Of a stretch of DNA of 64,000 bases, positions 51,145-60,574 are shown one piece after another. Under the pieces are notes generated by a model that did not search any database, was not told the DNA's origin, and worked only from the letters and a program-made list of their open reading frames with translations. A program made the position numbers and the translations under genes. Each line of letters begins with the position of its first letter. Within the stretch, counting starts at the first letter, position 1. Source of the DNA: an uncultured Lachnospiraceae bacterium (lineage in GTDB: Bacteria > Bacillota > Clostridia > Lachnospirales > Lachnospiraceae). The stretch is from positions 1 through 64,000 of the forward strand of contig CAQGLR010000012.1 in assembly GCA_948794795.1 (NCBI GenBank), in the 5' to 3' direction.

Positions 51145-52860
51145 TTATTGTTCCATAAGGGCCTTTTTAAGTTCTTCAAGCCTGATGTCCGCATCTTCAC
51201 CTGAATTTCCTTTTACACCACAATAATACTTAATCTTTGGCTCAGTGCCTGATGGACGTACACAGCACCATGCATTATCAGAAAGCTCAAAATATATTAC
51301 ATTTGATTCTGGAAGCGTAAGACGGCTCTCTTCTCCATCTGGTGTCTTCCTTATTCCTTTCAAATAATCACGCATTGCAAGAACTTTGTATTCTCCTATT
51401 GCCTGAGGTATCTCACTGCGCATTTTCTCCATCATATTCTTTATCTCTTCTGCACCTTTTTCACCTTTAAGTGTCAGTGTTGCCAGCCCTTCTTTATAAT
51501 AACCATATTTTGCATATATTTCAAGCATTGCATCCCATAAAGTCTTATTTTGTGCTTTATAAAATGCTGCTACTTCACATAAAAGCATAACTGCTACACA
51601 TGCATCCTTATCCCTTGCATAAGTACCTGCAAGACATCCATAACTTTCTTCAAGCCCAAATACATAATTATATGAATTATTTTCTTCAAAAAGCTTTATC
51701 TGCTCACCAATATATTTAAACCCTGTAAGAACTTCAACCAGTTTCACACCATATGACGCAGCAACAGCCTTTGCCATATCAGTAGTAACAATAGTTTCTA
51801 CAAGTGCTGGGTTTTCTGGAAGAGTACCTGCTGCTGTGCGTTCCCTTAAAATATATTCTGCAATTAACATGCCAGACATATTTCCTGTAAAGCTTACATA
51901 TTCACCTGTACTGGTATCTTTTGAATATACACCAAGCCTGTCTGCATCCGGGTCAGTTGCAAGTATAATATCTGCATCCACTTTTTTTGCAAGTTCCAGT
52001 GCAAGCTCCCATGCCTTACTATCCTCTGGATTAGGATAAGCAACCGTAGGAAATGTACCATCTGGCGCTTCCTGCTCTGCCACAATATGCACGTTGCTGA
52101 AACCAAGTTCTTTAAGCACCCTTCTTACAGGAATATTTCCTGTACCATGCAGAGGTGTGTATACAATCTTTATACTATCTGCCACCTGGCTGATTATTTC
52201 AGGATGTATACTCTGCTTTTTAAGTTCTGCCATATATGCATTATCAACCTCTGCACCTATAATATGGTATAAGCCTTTGTTAACAGCTTCCTCTTCTGGC
52301 ATAGTCTTTACTTCTTCCCATGAATTCACTTCTGATATACATTTCATAATATTTTTATCATGTGGAGGTGTAATCTGTGCACCATCTTCCCAGTACACTT
52401 TATATCCATTATATTCCCTTGGGTTATGGCTTGCAGTAACAACAATGCCTGCAATGCATCCAAGTTTCCTTACTGCAAATGAAAGCTCTGGTGTAGGCCT
52501 GAGTGACTCAAAACGGTATGTTTTAATACCATTGGCATTAAGACATAGTGCTGCTTCTTTAGAAAATTCAGGTGACATAATACGTGAATCATATGCGATT
52601 GCAACACCTTTATCTTCCCCATGCTGTGAAATAATATAATCTGCAAGACCCTGTGTAGCCTGACGTACTGTATATATATTCATACGGTTAGTACCAGCTC
52701 CAATAACCCCTCTTAAACCACCAGTACCAAATTCCAGTTTTTTATAAAACCTGTCCCTTATTTCGTCATTATTGCCAGCAAGCCCTTTAAGCTCATTACG
52801 TGTAGCTTCATCAAAATAAACATTATTGCACCACTCATTGTAAACCTCATTATACATCAT
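51145..52860 (-). CDS. Phosphosugar mutase (phosphoglucomutase/phosphomannomutase)
   Basis: A 571-residue alpha-D-phosphohexomutase with all four active-site blocks: the phosphoserine loop TASHNPREYNGYKVYW, the metal site ATDPDADRLGVY, the sugar loop GLEESYGCL and the phosphate loop VRPSGTEPKIKYY. Length fits the PgcA-like group. In this operon it most likely turns the mannose 1-phosphate made by the GH130 enzymes into mannose 6-phosphate for ManA, and it could also act on glucose 1-phosphate. AAGGAGG precedes ATGATG at 52860. Confidence 0.92.
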   Translation of the reverse strand: MMYNEVYNEWCNNVYFDEATRNELKGLAGNNDEIRDRFYKKLEFGTGGLRGVIGAGTNRMNIYTVRQATQGLADYIISQHGEDKGVAIAYDSRIMSPEFSKEAALCLNANGIKTYRFESLRPTPELSFAVRKLGCIAGIVVTASHNPREYNGYKVYWEDGAQITPPHDKNIMKCISEVNSWEEVKTMPEEEAVNKGLYHIIGAEVDNAYMAELKKQSIHPEIISQVADSIKIVYTPLHGTGNIPVRRVLKELGFSNVHIVAEQEAPDGTFPTVAYPNPEDSKAWELALELAKKVDADIILATDPDADRLGVYSKDTSTGEYVSFTGNMSGMLIAEYILRERTAAGTLPENPALVETIVTTDMAKAVAASYGVKLVEVLTGFKYIGEQIKLFEENNSYNYVFGLEESYGCLAGTYARDKDACVAVMLLCEVAAFYKAQNKTLWDAMLEIYAKYGYYKEGLATLTLKGEKGAEEIKNMMEKMRSEIPQAIGEYKVLAMRDYLKGIRKTPDGEESRLTLPESNVIYFELSDNAWCCVRPSGTEPKIKYYCGVKGNSGEDADIRLEELKKALMEQ

Positions 52861-52906
52861 TATAAACCTCCTTAAATTATAAATAAATTTTTATTATAAA
52901 ATTCTA

Positions 52907-53533
52907 TTACCTGTAATGGAACTTATCAAGTACAGGTGAAACTACTATACAGTTAATATATGCCACCAATGCCTTGCCTATAAAAAGCCATATCCAGAAT
53001 ACTTTTCCAAATATCCCTGGAAAAGCAAAATACAATATAAATGGCACTGCATTGGCCAATAACATAAATACAGTCTGTGGAAAATGTGATACTGTAATTT
53101 TTATTATATTGGAAAATGTATTATCCAAAGTATTTTTATACTTTGCTATAAGCGGGAAAATATATGTAACTATAATACCCCATATAATAAAAAAAACAAC
53201 ACATCCCGTATACAATATACTCCTGGTCCTGCTGCCAGCCATGCCTATTATATGTAAAGCAGGCACAATCCAGACACCTGTAACAGCTAGAAGCACTGTA
53301 ATCTTTGCCGCCTGGACAAAGTTAGCTTTAAATGCTTCAAAAAAACGTCTGGTTATATTGGCTTTTTTTCCTCCAGCCATTTCAAAAGCCACTGTATACA
53401 AAGCTACTGATGATGCACCAGCTGTAACCAGCGGGACACTGCATGCTATCCACAGGATATTAAGCAGTACCAGGCACGCCAGCTTTTCTGCAAATTTTCT
53501 AAATAAACTGCTATATGCAAAAATATTCCTCAT
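52907..53533 (-). CDS. DUF624 (YesL-like) membrane protein
   Basis: About 208 residues from ATG 53533 (AGGAGAATTATAATCTT upstream; the longer open frame includes repeat sequence). The signature LVLLNILWIACSVPLVTAGA and about five membrane segments mark DUF624. It is the first gene of the operon with the mutase (46 bases on) and GH36. It is a paralogue of the protein at 32673 in the linked mannan operon, and the pairing of DUF624 with both halves of the pathway suggests a shared accessory role, not proven in any family member I know. Confidence 0.87.
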   Translation of the reverse strand: MRNIFAYSSLFRKFAEKLACLVLLNILWIACSVPLVTAGASSVALYTVAFEMAGGKKANITRRFFEAFKANFVQAAKITVLLAVTGVWIVPALHIIGMAGSRTRSILYTGCVVFFIIWGIIVTYIFPLIAKYKNTLDNTFSNIIKITVSHFPQTVFMLLANAVPFILYFAFPGIFGKVFWIWLFIGKALVAYINCIVVSPVLDKFHYR

Positions 53534-53562
53534 AAGATTATAATTCTCCTTTTGTACAGTCA

Positions 53563-53625
53563 AGCGGATATCCCAAACCAACCGATTAAGAAGCAAGTAT
53601 TTAAAGGGCTTACTTAATGATGTTA
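53563..53625 (+). repeat. Second repeat family, copy 2
   Basis: AAGCGGATATCC, CCAACCGATTAAGAAGC and GGCTTACTTAATGATGTTAA match the copy at 23060 and the inverted copy at 53758. The pair flanks the promoter region of the GH36 operon. Confidence 0.65.
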
Positions 53626-53699
53626 AATAATTAGAATAAATTTACATATAACATATAGCTAAATAAATCTACTAAATATTGTTAATAATCTTAAGGTTA

Positions 53700-53745
53700 T
53701 TTTAACTTAATTTATTCTGATTGTCAACTTTTTTAACTTAATTTT
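53700..53745 (-). promoter_or_regulatory. Candidate operator pair upstream of the GH36 operon
   Basis: TTTAACTTAATTTA (53701) and TTTAACTTAATTTT (53732) are direct repeats about 31 bases apart, three helical turns. The same AATTAAGTTAA-type core is found upstream of the mannan operon, so one LacI regulator could bind both. Confidence 0.4.
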
Positions 53746-53757
53746 CATCTAATAACA

Positions 53758-53818
53758 CTTTAACCTCATTAGGTAAGCCCGCCGCTTCTTAAGTGGTTGT
53801 TTTGGACTTACCAAGATA
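53758..53818 (-). repeat. Second repeat family, copy 3, inverted
   Basis: On the minus strand CAACCACTTAAGAAGCGG and GGGCTTACCTAATGAGGTTAA match the other two copies. It abuts the terminator of the L,D-transpeptidase gene. Confidence 0.65.
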
Positions 53819-53847
53819 AAAAGACAGTGCGCTGGCACTGCCTTTTC
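53818..53847 (-). terminator. Terminator of the L,D-transpeptidase gene
   Basis: AAAAGACAGTGC and GCACTGCCTTTT pair around a four-base loop twelve bases after the stop. Confidence 0.8.
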
Positions 53848-53858
53848 AATAATAAGTA

Positions 53859-56237
53859 TTAATATCCTACTTTCTTGCCATCCTTTGTCATATACCCGCT
53901 TATATGCCCTGCACTGTAATCTGCCTTTTTTCTTGAAGTTGGTACTTCTGGGTCTGTAGGGTCATAATTTATTGTATAATCAACCCTTATAATTGGATTT
54001 TTGCCTAATGGACCAGGTTTTGCAGAATTACCTTTTACAATATTTACTTCAGAACCAGCTGAAGCATAATCATATATCCACTTTGCATCCGCAACAGTCA
54101 TACGGATACACCCTGCAGACGCAGGCGAACCAAGCCTGTTGTAAGTTGACGGGCTAAGCGCATAATGTGACTGGCTTCCTACTGCTATTGCATGGAAATA
54201 AACATTTCCTACAATATGTGTAGCCCACCTTGCATAAACTACGCTTCCGTCAGGCTCATTCATAGTTTTTAAAGTATACTTTGTTGCTATGCCATTGCTT
54301 GATACCGAATATGAACCCAGAGGTGTATATGAAGTATCTTTATTAAGCGATGCCGCTGTACCTGTGCTGGTTACATCACGTCCTACAGAAACAGTAAATG
54401 ACTTTACAGGTATTATATAAGCACTTCTCTCACGGTCATATGCATATGCTGTTACACATCCTGCTGCCCTGTTTATCTCAAGATAAAGTTTATTTCCTGT
54501 TTTTTTTAAACCAAGTATTTCTGTAAGGTCTGTGACAAGTTTATTATTTTTATAATAAAACTTGTACTCCCTGCCAGCATACGTTTCATATATCCATCCA
54601 TTTTTTCCTAATTCAGATTTCTTTATTTTAAATGACTTCTGGCTTAATAAAATACTTTTGCCCCACTGCGTAGTGCCATAAGCATATACAATATAGTTCC
54701 CTTTTTCAGAATATGCCATATCTGCTATATAGACATCTTCATCTTTTGTATATACACCAAAGTATTTTTTAAAAAATGTCTTTTTTCCATTTTTTACTGA
54801 ATACACATTAAACTTAACATTCTTAATATTACCTGGTATATATGCACCTGACAACTTGAACTTACATGTAGAATTTGTCTTTTTCTGTATATCTATCCTG
54901 CCCTTTTTTACTTTCAAATCAACTTTGCCTGCTTTTGACAGAACCCTTTTATTGCCAGCATTGTCAGTTACTGTTGCCTTAACAGTATATGCTTCAAGAT
55001 TATAACCAACCGATTTCAATGTTATGTCTGCATAATAATATGCTGTCCCAGACTTTCTTGAAGCTGTCTTTTCACATACCAGTTTATTATCCTTATTAAA
55101 AATACTAAACTTTACTTTACCAATACCAAGTGCACTGTTAAGTGAACCTACAAACACCCTGAATGATTTTTTCTTTTCAAGTGATGCAGATTTCTTGCTT
55201 CCTACATTTGAATAAACAAGAGCCACCTGGAATTCTTCTGATGCAAGTATAACACTGTTTCTCTCTATATATTTATTTTCAAGTACCACTGCCGCATAGT
55301 ATTTGCCATATGAACTGCATATTGTTGATAAATCAGTTTCCCATGTCTTTGATGTATTGGCAAGTTCCCTTTCAACACCACACATAACTGCTTTAGAAAT
55401 ATCTGTCTTATCTTTACCAATAACAAGCCTTACCTTATTACCTGTTCCAGGTACAGCAGAAGCATCTTCTGTCTGCGGCATGAAATCAAATGTCCTGTTA
55501 ATATCATACCTGTTACCAGTAACTTTAATTTTATAAGCATCATTATGTATAGAAAAATCACATACACCTGCATCCACAACTATATTTTGTGTGCTTTCTG
55601 CTACAGCACCCATTATAAATGAAACATTATACTCTTTAAATAGATATTTTTCCAGGTCTTCCATAGAAAAAGAACCTGTATAAGTACCATTAATACAATT
55701 TGAAGCATCAAGTACAATTTTCTGTTCAAGTGCTGTCACTTTATTGTCTGTACCAGCTGGAGTACTTGTACTAGCTGGAGTATTTGTGCTGGCTGGTGCA
55801 TCTGTACCAGCTGGAGTATTTGTACTAACTGGTGCATCTGTACCAGCTGGAGTATTTGTACTAACTGGAGCATTTGTACTAGCTGGTATGTTTGTATTAG
55901 CTGGAGCATTTGTACTAGCTGCTTTTCTTATTCCAACAGCACCGCCTGCTCCTGCATTATCTGTTGTACCATCTGTACTGCTATTTCCACCATTATCTTG
56001 TTCTGTTACATTATTATCATTATAAGTAACTTTCAGAGTCATCTCTTGTATAACATTAATATCAATACCTGTTACAGTATATGTACATACACCACTTGCA
56101 CGGTCTGTACTAAGCGATGCACTGTACTCTGCTGCCTGTATCCTTATATTGCTACTAAACACAGCTAGTACCAGTGCAATGCATACTACCATAAAGAATT
56201 TATCCAATGGTCTTTTCTTTTCAACAAATCTAAACAT
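53859..56237 (-). CDS. Secreted L,D-transpeptidase (YkuD) with Ig-like repeats and Thr/Pro-Ala linker
   Basis: About 792 residues from ATG 56237 (GGTGGCAGG upstream). A long basic signal segment ends near SSNIRIQAAEY. Residues about 120-180 are a low-complexity linker of ASTNTPAGTDAPV-type repeats. The middle has GBS Bsp-like repeats (FRVFVGSLNSALGIGKVKFS, later YKTVDNAGN-like ATVTDNAGNKRVL), which are beta-sandwich modules. The C-terminal YkuD domain has its histidine in YFHAIAVGSQSHYALSPS and the catalytic cysteine in SPASAGCIRMTVADAKWIYD. It makes or breaks 3-3 peptidoglycan cross-links or anchors proteins outside the membrane. Confidence 0.9.
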   Translation of the reverse strand: MFRFVEKKRPLDKFFMVVCIALVLAVFSSNIRIQAAEYSASLSTDRASGVCTYTVTGIDINVIQEMTLKVTYNDNNVTEQDNGGNSSTDGTTDNAGAGGAVGIRKAASTNAPANTNIPASTNAPVSTNTPAGTDAPVSTNTPAGTDAPASTNTPASTSTPAGTDNKVTALEQKIVLDASNCINGTYTGSFSMEDLEKYLFKEYNVSFIMGAVAESTQNIVVDAGVCDFSIHNDAYKIKVTGNRYDINRTFDFMPQTEDASAVPGTGNKVRLVIGKDKTDISKAVMCGVERELANTSKTWETDLSTICSSYGKYYAAVVLENKYIERNSVILASEEFQVALVYSNVGSKKSASLEKKKSFRVFVGSLNSALGIGKVKFSIFNKDNKLVCEKTASRKSGTAYYYADITLKSVGYNLEAYTVKATVTDNAGNKRVLSKAGKVDLKVKKGRIDIQKKTNSTCKFKLSGAYIPGNIKNVKFNVYSVKNGKKTFFKKYFGVYTKDEDVYIADMAYSEKGNYIVYAYGTTQWGKSILLSQKSFKIKKSELGKNGWIYETYAGREYKFYYKNNKLVTDLTEILGLKKTGNKLYLEINRAAGCVTAYAYDRERSAYIIPVKSFTVSVGRDVTSTGTAASLNKDTSYTPLGSYSVSSNGIATKYTLKTMNEPDGSVVYARWATHIVGNVYFHAIAVGSQSHYALSPSTYNRLGSPASAGCIRMTVADAKWIYDYASAGSEVNIVKGNSAKPGPLGKNPIIRVDYTINYDPTDPEVPTSRKKADYSAGHISGYMTKDGKKVGY

Positions 56238-56370
56238 CCTGCCACCTACTCTGCCTTTCCTTGTTTTGCAAACTTGTCCCATAAGAAGAACAACACTAAA
56301 ACAAATATTAACATCTTTATACATGGTATTGCAACCCATAAAATATTACAAAAAAACACATGTTTTGCAG

Positions 56371-57807
56371 CTATTTTTTTACTGTCCCTGTAAAGACATA
56401 CTTAAATACATTAACCGATTCTAAAGGATTGCCTTTAAAATCAAATAATGCCTGGTTATCCCATGATGAACCGCCATACCATCTTCCTGCATCTCCAGGG
56501 TCATATGAACCTGCTGATGATGTTGCCCATCCTGAACCTTTTTCCTCCCATATTTTTTTATTCTGCCTTAATACACGCTTAGAACCCTTTTCATTTTTAT
56601 TGTATACCTGTACTGGTATCCATGCAGGTTCCCAATAAAATACACCAAGCCCTGTTTCACCAATACTGGCAACTGCCTGTATCACATCTGCAACAGCATC
56701 TGCCTGCCCCTGTACAGATACATCATAATCCAGTGGAAGGCGGCTGTCCCTGCCAACACTCTGCTTATGCCCGTCCCCGTCTTTCAAAGTATAAACATAT
56801 GAAGTTTCTGCTACCATAACTTTCTTGCCATATTCTTCTGATATATTCTTCATAACATCAGCCAGGTTTTGCGTTGTACCATGCCAGAATGGATAATATG
56901 AAGTAGCAAAAACATCATAATTTACCTGGTTATCTTCCAATATACCTGCAATAGCACCATATCTTGTTTCTGAAATATCTGTAAAATGAAGTGCCACAAG
57001 CATTTCTTTCTCCATAGTATCTGCAACATAGTACACTGCTTTGCTGCCTTCATTCATAAGCCTGCATATATTCTTCCAGTCTGTTTCACCAGCAAGCCCG
57101 TTTACAGTTTCATTCCCAATCTGCACCATTCCAACATCCACCCCGCCGTCAACCAGGCTTGTAAGGCTCCGCACAGTATATACTTCAAGTGCTTCTGCCT
57201 TTTTATCTATATCCATGTCTTTCCATGCCTTTGGTGCCTGGTATTTACCAGGGTCTGCCCAGAAATCTGAATAGTGGAAGTCTATAAGTACCCTTATGCC
57301 TGCATCTGTTGCAAGTTTACCTATTTCTATTGCTGTGTCCAAATCGTTATTGCCTCCGCCATAACAATTTCCTTCTTCATCATATGGGTTATTCCATATA
57401 CGTATACGCACCCAGTTTATACCACACTCTTTAAGGAAACTAAAAAAACCTTTTTCTCCTTCTAATGGAGCATACTTAAGTTCATTACCTTCAAAGTCAT
57501 AATATTTTACACCACTTTCATACTCAGATTTAATACTTGAGATATCTGCACCACATATAAAATCTTCTTTAATGCCTTCAATACGTGAAACATTTATACC
57601 TGCTTCCACAGGTTCTGTCCCCCACATACTATTAGTAACATTATCCTCTGGCTCATCTTCTACAGGAGCAGCAGATACCACAGGAACAGGCGTGGCAGTG
57701 TTCTTATCTTTAATATTATCTTCCATATTCTTTGCACATCCTGCCTGGACAACCATCAGTGCTGCACATAATAATACAACAGTTATATTTTTGCTTAATT
57801 TCTTCAT
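56371..57807 (-). CDS. GH53 endo-beta-1,4-galactanase lipoprotein
   Basis: A 478-residue protein from ATG 57807 (AGGAGGATTGT upstream). Signal peptide MKKLSKNITVVLLCAALMVV with lipobox QAGC anchors it outside the membrane. After a Thr/Pro/Val linker the GH53 barrel begins at FICGADISSIKSEYESGVKY. The acid/base is in VQIGNETVNGLAGETDW and the nucleophile in VMVAETSYVYTL. WVRIRIWNNPYDEEGNCYGG is the family hallmark. It cuts the galactan side chains of pectin (arabinogalactan I), which fits with the GH51 gene at the window end. It lies 133 bases upstream of the L,D-transpeptidase on the same strand. Confidence 0.93.
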   Translation of the reverse strand: MKKLSKNITVVLLCAALMVVQAGCAKNMEDNIKDKNTATPVPVVSAAPVEDEPEDNVTNSMWGTEPVEAGINVSRIEGIKEDFICGADISSIKSEYESGVKYYDFEGNELKYAPLEGEKGFFSFLKECGINWVRIRIWNNPYDEEGNCYGGGNNDLDTAIEIGKLATDAGIRVLIDFHYSDFWADPGKYQAPKAWKDMDIDKKAEALEVYTVRSLTSLVDGGVDVGMVQIGNETVNGLAGETDWKNICRLMNEGSKAVYYVADTMEKEMLVALHFTDISETRYGAIAGILEDNQVNYDVFATSYYPFWHGTTQNLADVMKNISEEYGKKVMVAETSYVYTLKDGDGHKQSVGRDSRLPLDYDVSVQGQADAVADVIQAVASIGETGLGVFYWEPAWIPVQVYNKNEKGSKRVLRQNKKIWEEKGSGWATSSAGSYDPGDAGRWYGGSSWDNQALFDFKGNPLESVNVFKYVFTGTVKK

Positions 57808-57967
57808 ACAATCCTCCTGATATGCCCTCCATAGCACATAATAGCAGCAAAACAACTCCTTTAATGCCTATACTCTATATTACAATAAATATTTAAAATA
57901 TAAAAGAGGAATATCCAGAATATAAGATAATATTCAGAAATTCCTCTGTAAATTTATCCTGACATAG

Positions 57968-57998
57968 AAAAGCCCTGCTTTTTATTACCAGGCTTTTT
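57968..57998 (-). terminator. Terminator of the zinc peptidase gene
   Basis: AAAAGCCCTG and CAGGCTTTTT pair around TTTTTATTAC directly after the stop, with a T run in the transcribed direction. Confidence 0.8.
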
Positions 57999-57999
57999 G

Positions 58000-58689
58000 T
58001 TAGTCCCTGTCCCTTCTTCCAAAAATCAAAACAAGCCTTAAAAGCTGGAGAAGTATTGCAACCATTGAAGCTACATACGTCATTGCAGCGGCACCAAGGA
58101 CTTTTCTTGCCCCGCTTAATTCATCTCCATGCAGTATATTCTGCTCTTTCAGTATTCTTAGTGCCCGTCCAGACGCATTAAATTCAACAGGAAGTGTTAT
58201 AAGCTGGAAAACCACTGCAAAGCTGAAAAGTATAATGCCAACATTTACAAGAATACCATTATTTATAATAGCACCAAGCACAATAACAGGCCATGCAGCA
58301 TTTGAACCAATATTTACTACTGGTACTATGGCATTACGTATTGTTATTGGCATATATCCTTTATTGTGCTGGATAGCATGGCCACATTCATGGGCAGCTA
58401 CTCCAATGGCTGCAACAGAAGAAGAGCCATACACAGAATCTGACAGCCGCAGCACTTTCTCCCTTGGTGAATAGTGGTCTGTAAGGTTCCCAGCTATACG
58501 TTCAATCCTTACATCAAAAATACCTGCATTACTTAATATCATCTGTGCAACATCTTCTGCCCTTAGTCCTCTTGAATTATAAAGCCCCATATAACGTTTA
58601 TAAGTACCATTTACATTGGCTGATGCAATCATACACAAAACTGCACCAATAATAATAAGAATATACGTACGGTCAAAATAATAAGGCAT
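58000..58689 (-). CDS. Membrane zinc metallopeptidase (Zn_peptidase_2 family)
   Basis: A 229-residue protein from ATG 58689; an in-frame ATG twelve bases upstream lies too close to the GGGG of the ribosome binding site. It has an N-terminal membrane segment (ILIIIGAVLCMIASANVNGT), the zinc motif AIGVAAHECGHAIQHNKGYM at about residue 110-130, and three or four further membrane segments. The C-terminal end is VASMVAILLQLLRLVLIF. This YugP-like family is widespread in Firmicutes and its substrates are unknown. It stands as a single gene with its own terminator. Confidence 0.88.
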   Translation of the reverse strand: MPYYFDRTYILIIIGAVLCMIASANVNGTYKRYMGLYNSRGLRAEDVAQMILSNAGIFDVRIERIAGNLTDHYSPREKVLRLSDSVYGSSSVAAIGVAAHECGHAIQHNKGYMPITIRNAIVPVVNIGSNAAWPVIVLGAIINNGILVNVGIILFSFAVVFQLITLPVEFNASGRALRILKEQNILHGDELSGARKVLGAAAMTYVASMVAILLQLLRLVLIFGRRDRD

Positions 58690-58740
58690 AAATTTTAACA
58701 TCCCCTTTCTTTCTGGAGCACATTTAAAAATTAACACTCC

Positions 58741-58779
58741 CTAGGGCGTGTTTAAAAGCAATTTTCAAACATGCTCTAG
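58741..58779. repeat. Palindromic hairpin upstream of the zinc peptidase gene
   Basis: CTAGGGCGTGTTT and AAACATGCTCTAG pair with two mismatches, with a second inner pair AAAAGC/ATTTTC nearby. It lies about 50 bases upstream of the peptidase start, between divergent and tandem genes, so it may terminate the XRE gene transcript read from the right. Confidence 0.5.
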
Positions 58780-58875
58780 CCATAATTTCCAGATACTCCC
58801 TTATATAACAGATTTTGTTAAAGATTATATCATATATAACCATATTCTTAAACAAATTACAAGCATAAAATTATT

Positions 58876-59244
58876 TTAACCATATTTTTCTATATAATTA
58901 TTTTCTTCGGAATATTCGCATCCACAAACAGGACATATGACTTCCCAATCCTGTGTATAGAAACTTGTACCACAACAATTACAATAAAACTCTGTTACAC
59001 TTGCTTCTATTTTTATTTGTTTATTTTCAACATTAACTACACTTAACTTTTTGTATGAAACTATCTGTTGTATCTGTATACCCAAAGCCATACATATTTT
59101 CTCTAATCTATTAATTGTAGGACTTGACTGGTCTCTTTCTAATTCACCATAATATTTTTCATTTATATCAGCTTTTTCTGCTAGCTGCATTTGTGTTAAA
59201 CCACTAATCTTTCTATAATACCTTAATGCTATACCTATATTCAT
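58876..59244 (-). CDS. XRE regulator with C-terminal zinc ribbon, probable controller of the adjacent R-M system
   Basis: A 122-residue protein. Residues 5-65 are a helix-turn-helix (YYRKISGLTQMQLAEKADIN, YGELERDQSSPTINRLEKIC, MALGIQIQQIVS). The tail has FYCNCCGTSFYTQDWEVICP followed by VCGCEY, two CxxC pairs that can hold zinc. Size and position beside a restriction-type endonuclease gene fit a C protein, though those normally lack the ribbon. A perfect 24-base palindrome lies only 14 bases upstream of the start, well placed for self-control and for action on the divergent endonuclease gene. Confidence 0.78.
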   Translation of the reverse strand: MNIGIALRYYRKISGLTQMQLAEKADINEKYYGELERDQSSPTINRLEKICMALGIQIQQIVSYKKLSVVNVENKQIKIEASVTEFYCNCCGTSFYTQDWEVICPVCGCEYSEENNYIEKYG

Positions 59245-59257
59245 AATCTACCTTTCC

Positions 59258-59281
59258 AAAAACCGTATATATACGGTTTTT
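59258..59281. promoter_or_regulatory. Perfect palindrome, candidate operator of the controller protein
   Basis: The left half AAAAACCGTATA is followed by its exact inverse. It lies between the ribosome binding site of the XRE gene and the divergent region leading to 59447. It is too close to the start codon to be a terminator for that gene. Confidence 0.7.
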
Positions 59282-59446
59282 TATATCTGTTTATAAGTAT
59301 ACAATAAAATTATATAAAAGACAATATAAAAAAGAATAATACCAAAAAATCTTTTAATATATATAAAATATTCATATAACAAGTATTGTATCTGTGTAGA
59401 CCCACGGGCTTGTTATACACAAAAGCTTCACAGAAATGAGGATTTT

Positions 59447-60538
59447 ATGATTATTGATATACAAACAGAATTAAGGAATTTTACATATATTACTAATTTA
59501 TACAAATGTATCGCAAATTATAATTTAATGGGACATCAAATTGGCCGGAAAATTGGTGATATGTTAGAAATATTAACAATGGGTGCTATATATAAAATAC
59601 CAGACCTGAAAAACCATCTTGATACTGAAGGAAAATTAGAAGGTTATACATCTGCCAAACATAAAGTTGGATTTGGATTTTTTGAAAATATAGAAACAAA
59701 AGATAAGTTATTTGGAGCTATTGAATGTAAATGTGTTGGTGTTGAAGAAACAAAACTTGGAAAGAAAAATACTATAAAATTAAAAATTGATGAATCATTT
59801 AGTTTACCTCTCTGGGGCCAGTGGATGAATATGGTTATTTCCATAACTTGTACATTAAAATCTATTTCTGCTAATACAGCAAGTTTTGAAATTAAAAACA
59901 CCTTTAATAACAATACACAATTACTTACACTTTCTTCTAATGATAATATTAAATTAATTGTGGATGAAGATGGTAACTTTTTAAACACGACACCACACGG
60001 GGACATGCTAACTGAAATACCAGGTATTATAAGGATATGCAAAACAATTAAAATACAAAAAATTGAATCCGGCAGTTGTACAGTTGCTTTATTTAATTGT
60101 CTTACTGGACCTCAAACAATTGAAAAAGCAAAACAAGCTTCACTTGTCGCAATGGATTTAAGAAAAAAAATTGATGGCCAATGGGGAAAAGAAGATATAG
60201 ACAATGCAAACAAAAAAATGACTTTTATCCATATAATATGCGAATTTTCACATTGGGAAAACAAGTCAATAAATGTAATTAAAACATGTATAGACCATAA
60301 TCTTATTGTTCCAGACCAAGTATTAATTGATGCTTTTAAAAAATTTGAAAATACATTTGGAACTGGAAACATGCTTAATTTTATTAGTAAAAAAATGTTT
60401 GAAAACAATTTACAAGTGCGTAATGCTATCTACACAATTCTAGATAAATATGAAAACCATATTTTTTATGATATTGAACAGAACTCTTATGTATCATTTA
60501 TAAGTGATGGGCATATGCTTGGGATAAAACTAATTTAA
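59447..60538 (+). CDS. Probable type II restriction endonuclease
   Basis: A 363-residue protein that I cannot match to a named enzyme. A PD-(D/E)XK-like arrangement is visible: an early acid in GDMLEILTMGAI (about residue 41), an EGYT around 65 and the E-x-K motif FGAIECKCVGVEE (about residues 89-101) at the end of a strand. Spacing and the later beta-rich part fit type II endonucleases. It is convergent with a DNA methyltransferase gene and divergent from an XRE controller with a palindrome between, which is the usual layout of a controlled R-M system. It is AT-richer than the neighbours, suggesting transfer. Confidence 0.65.
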   Translation: MIIDIQTELRNFTYITNLYKCIANYNLMGHQIGRKIGDMLEILTMGAIYKIPDLKNHLDTEGKLEGYTSAKHKVGFGFFENIETKDKLFGAIECKCVGVEETKLGKKNTIKLKIDESFSLPLWGQWMNMVISITCTLKSISANTASFEIKNTFNNNTQLLTLSSNDNIKLIVDEDGNFLNTTPHGDMLTEIPGIIRICKTIKIQKIESGSCTVALFNCLTGPQTIEKAKQASLVAMDLRKKIDGQWGKEDIDNANKKMTFIHIICEFSHWENKSINVIKTCIDHNLIVPDQVLIDAFKKFENTFGTGNMLNFISKKMFENNLQVRNAIYTILDKYENHIFYDIEQNSYVSFISDGHMLGIKLI

Positions 60539-60540
60539 TT

Positions 60541-60574
60541 AGTATCCCCACCAATTTTATTTGATGGGGATACT
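60541..60574. terminator. Two-way terminator between endonuclease and methyltransferase genes
   Basis: AGTATCCCCA and TGGGGATACT pair around an AT-rich loop, with T runs on both sides, in the 36-base gap between the convergent genes. Confidence 0.85.

Noticed and set aside
59258..59281. Terminator for the XRE gene
   Set aside because: The palindrome is upstream of that gene's start, not after its stop, so an operator is the better reading.
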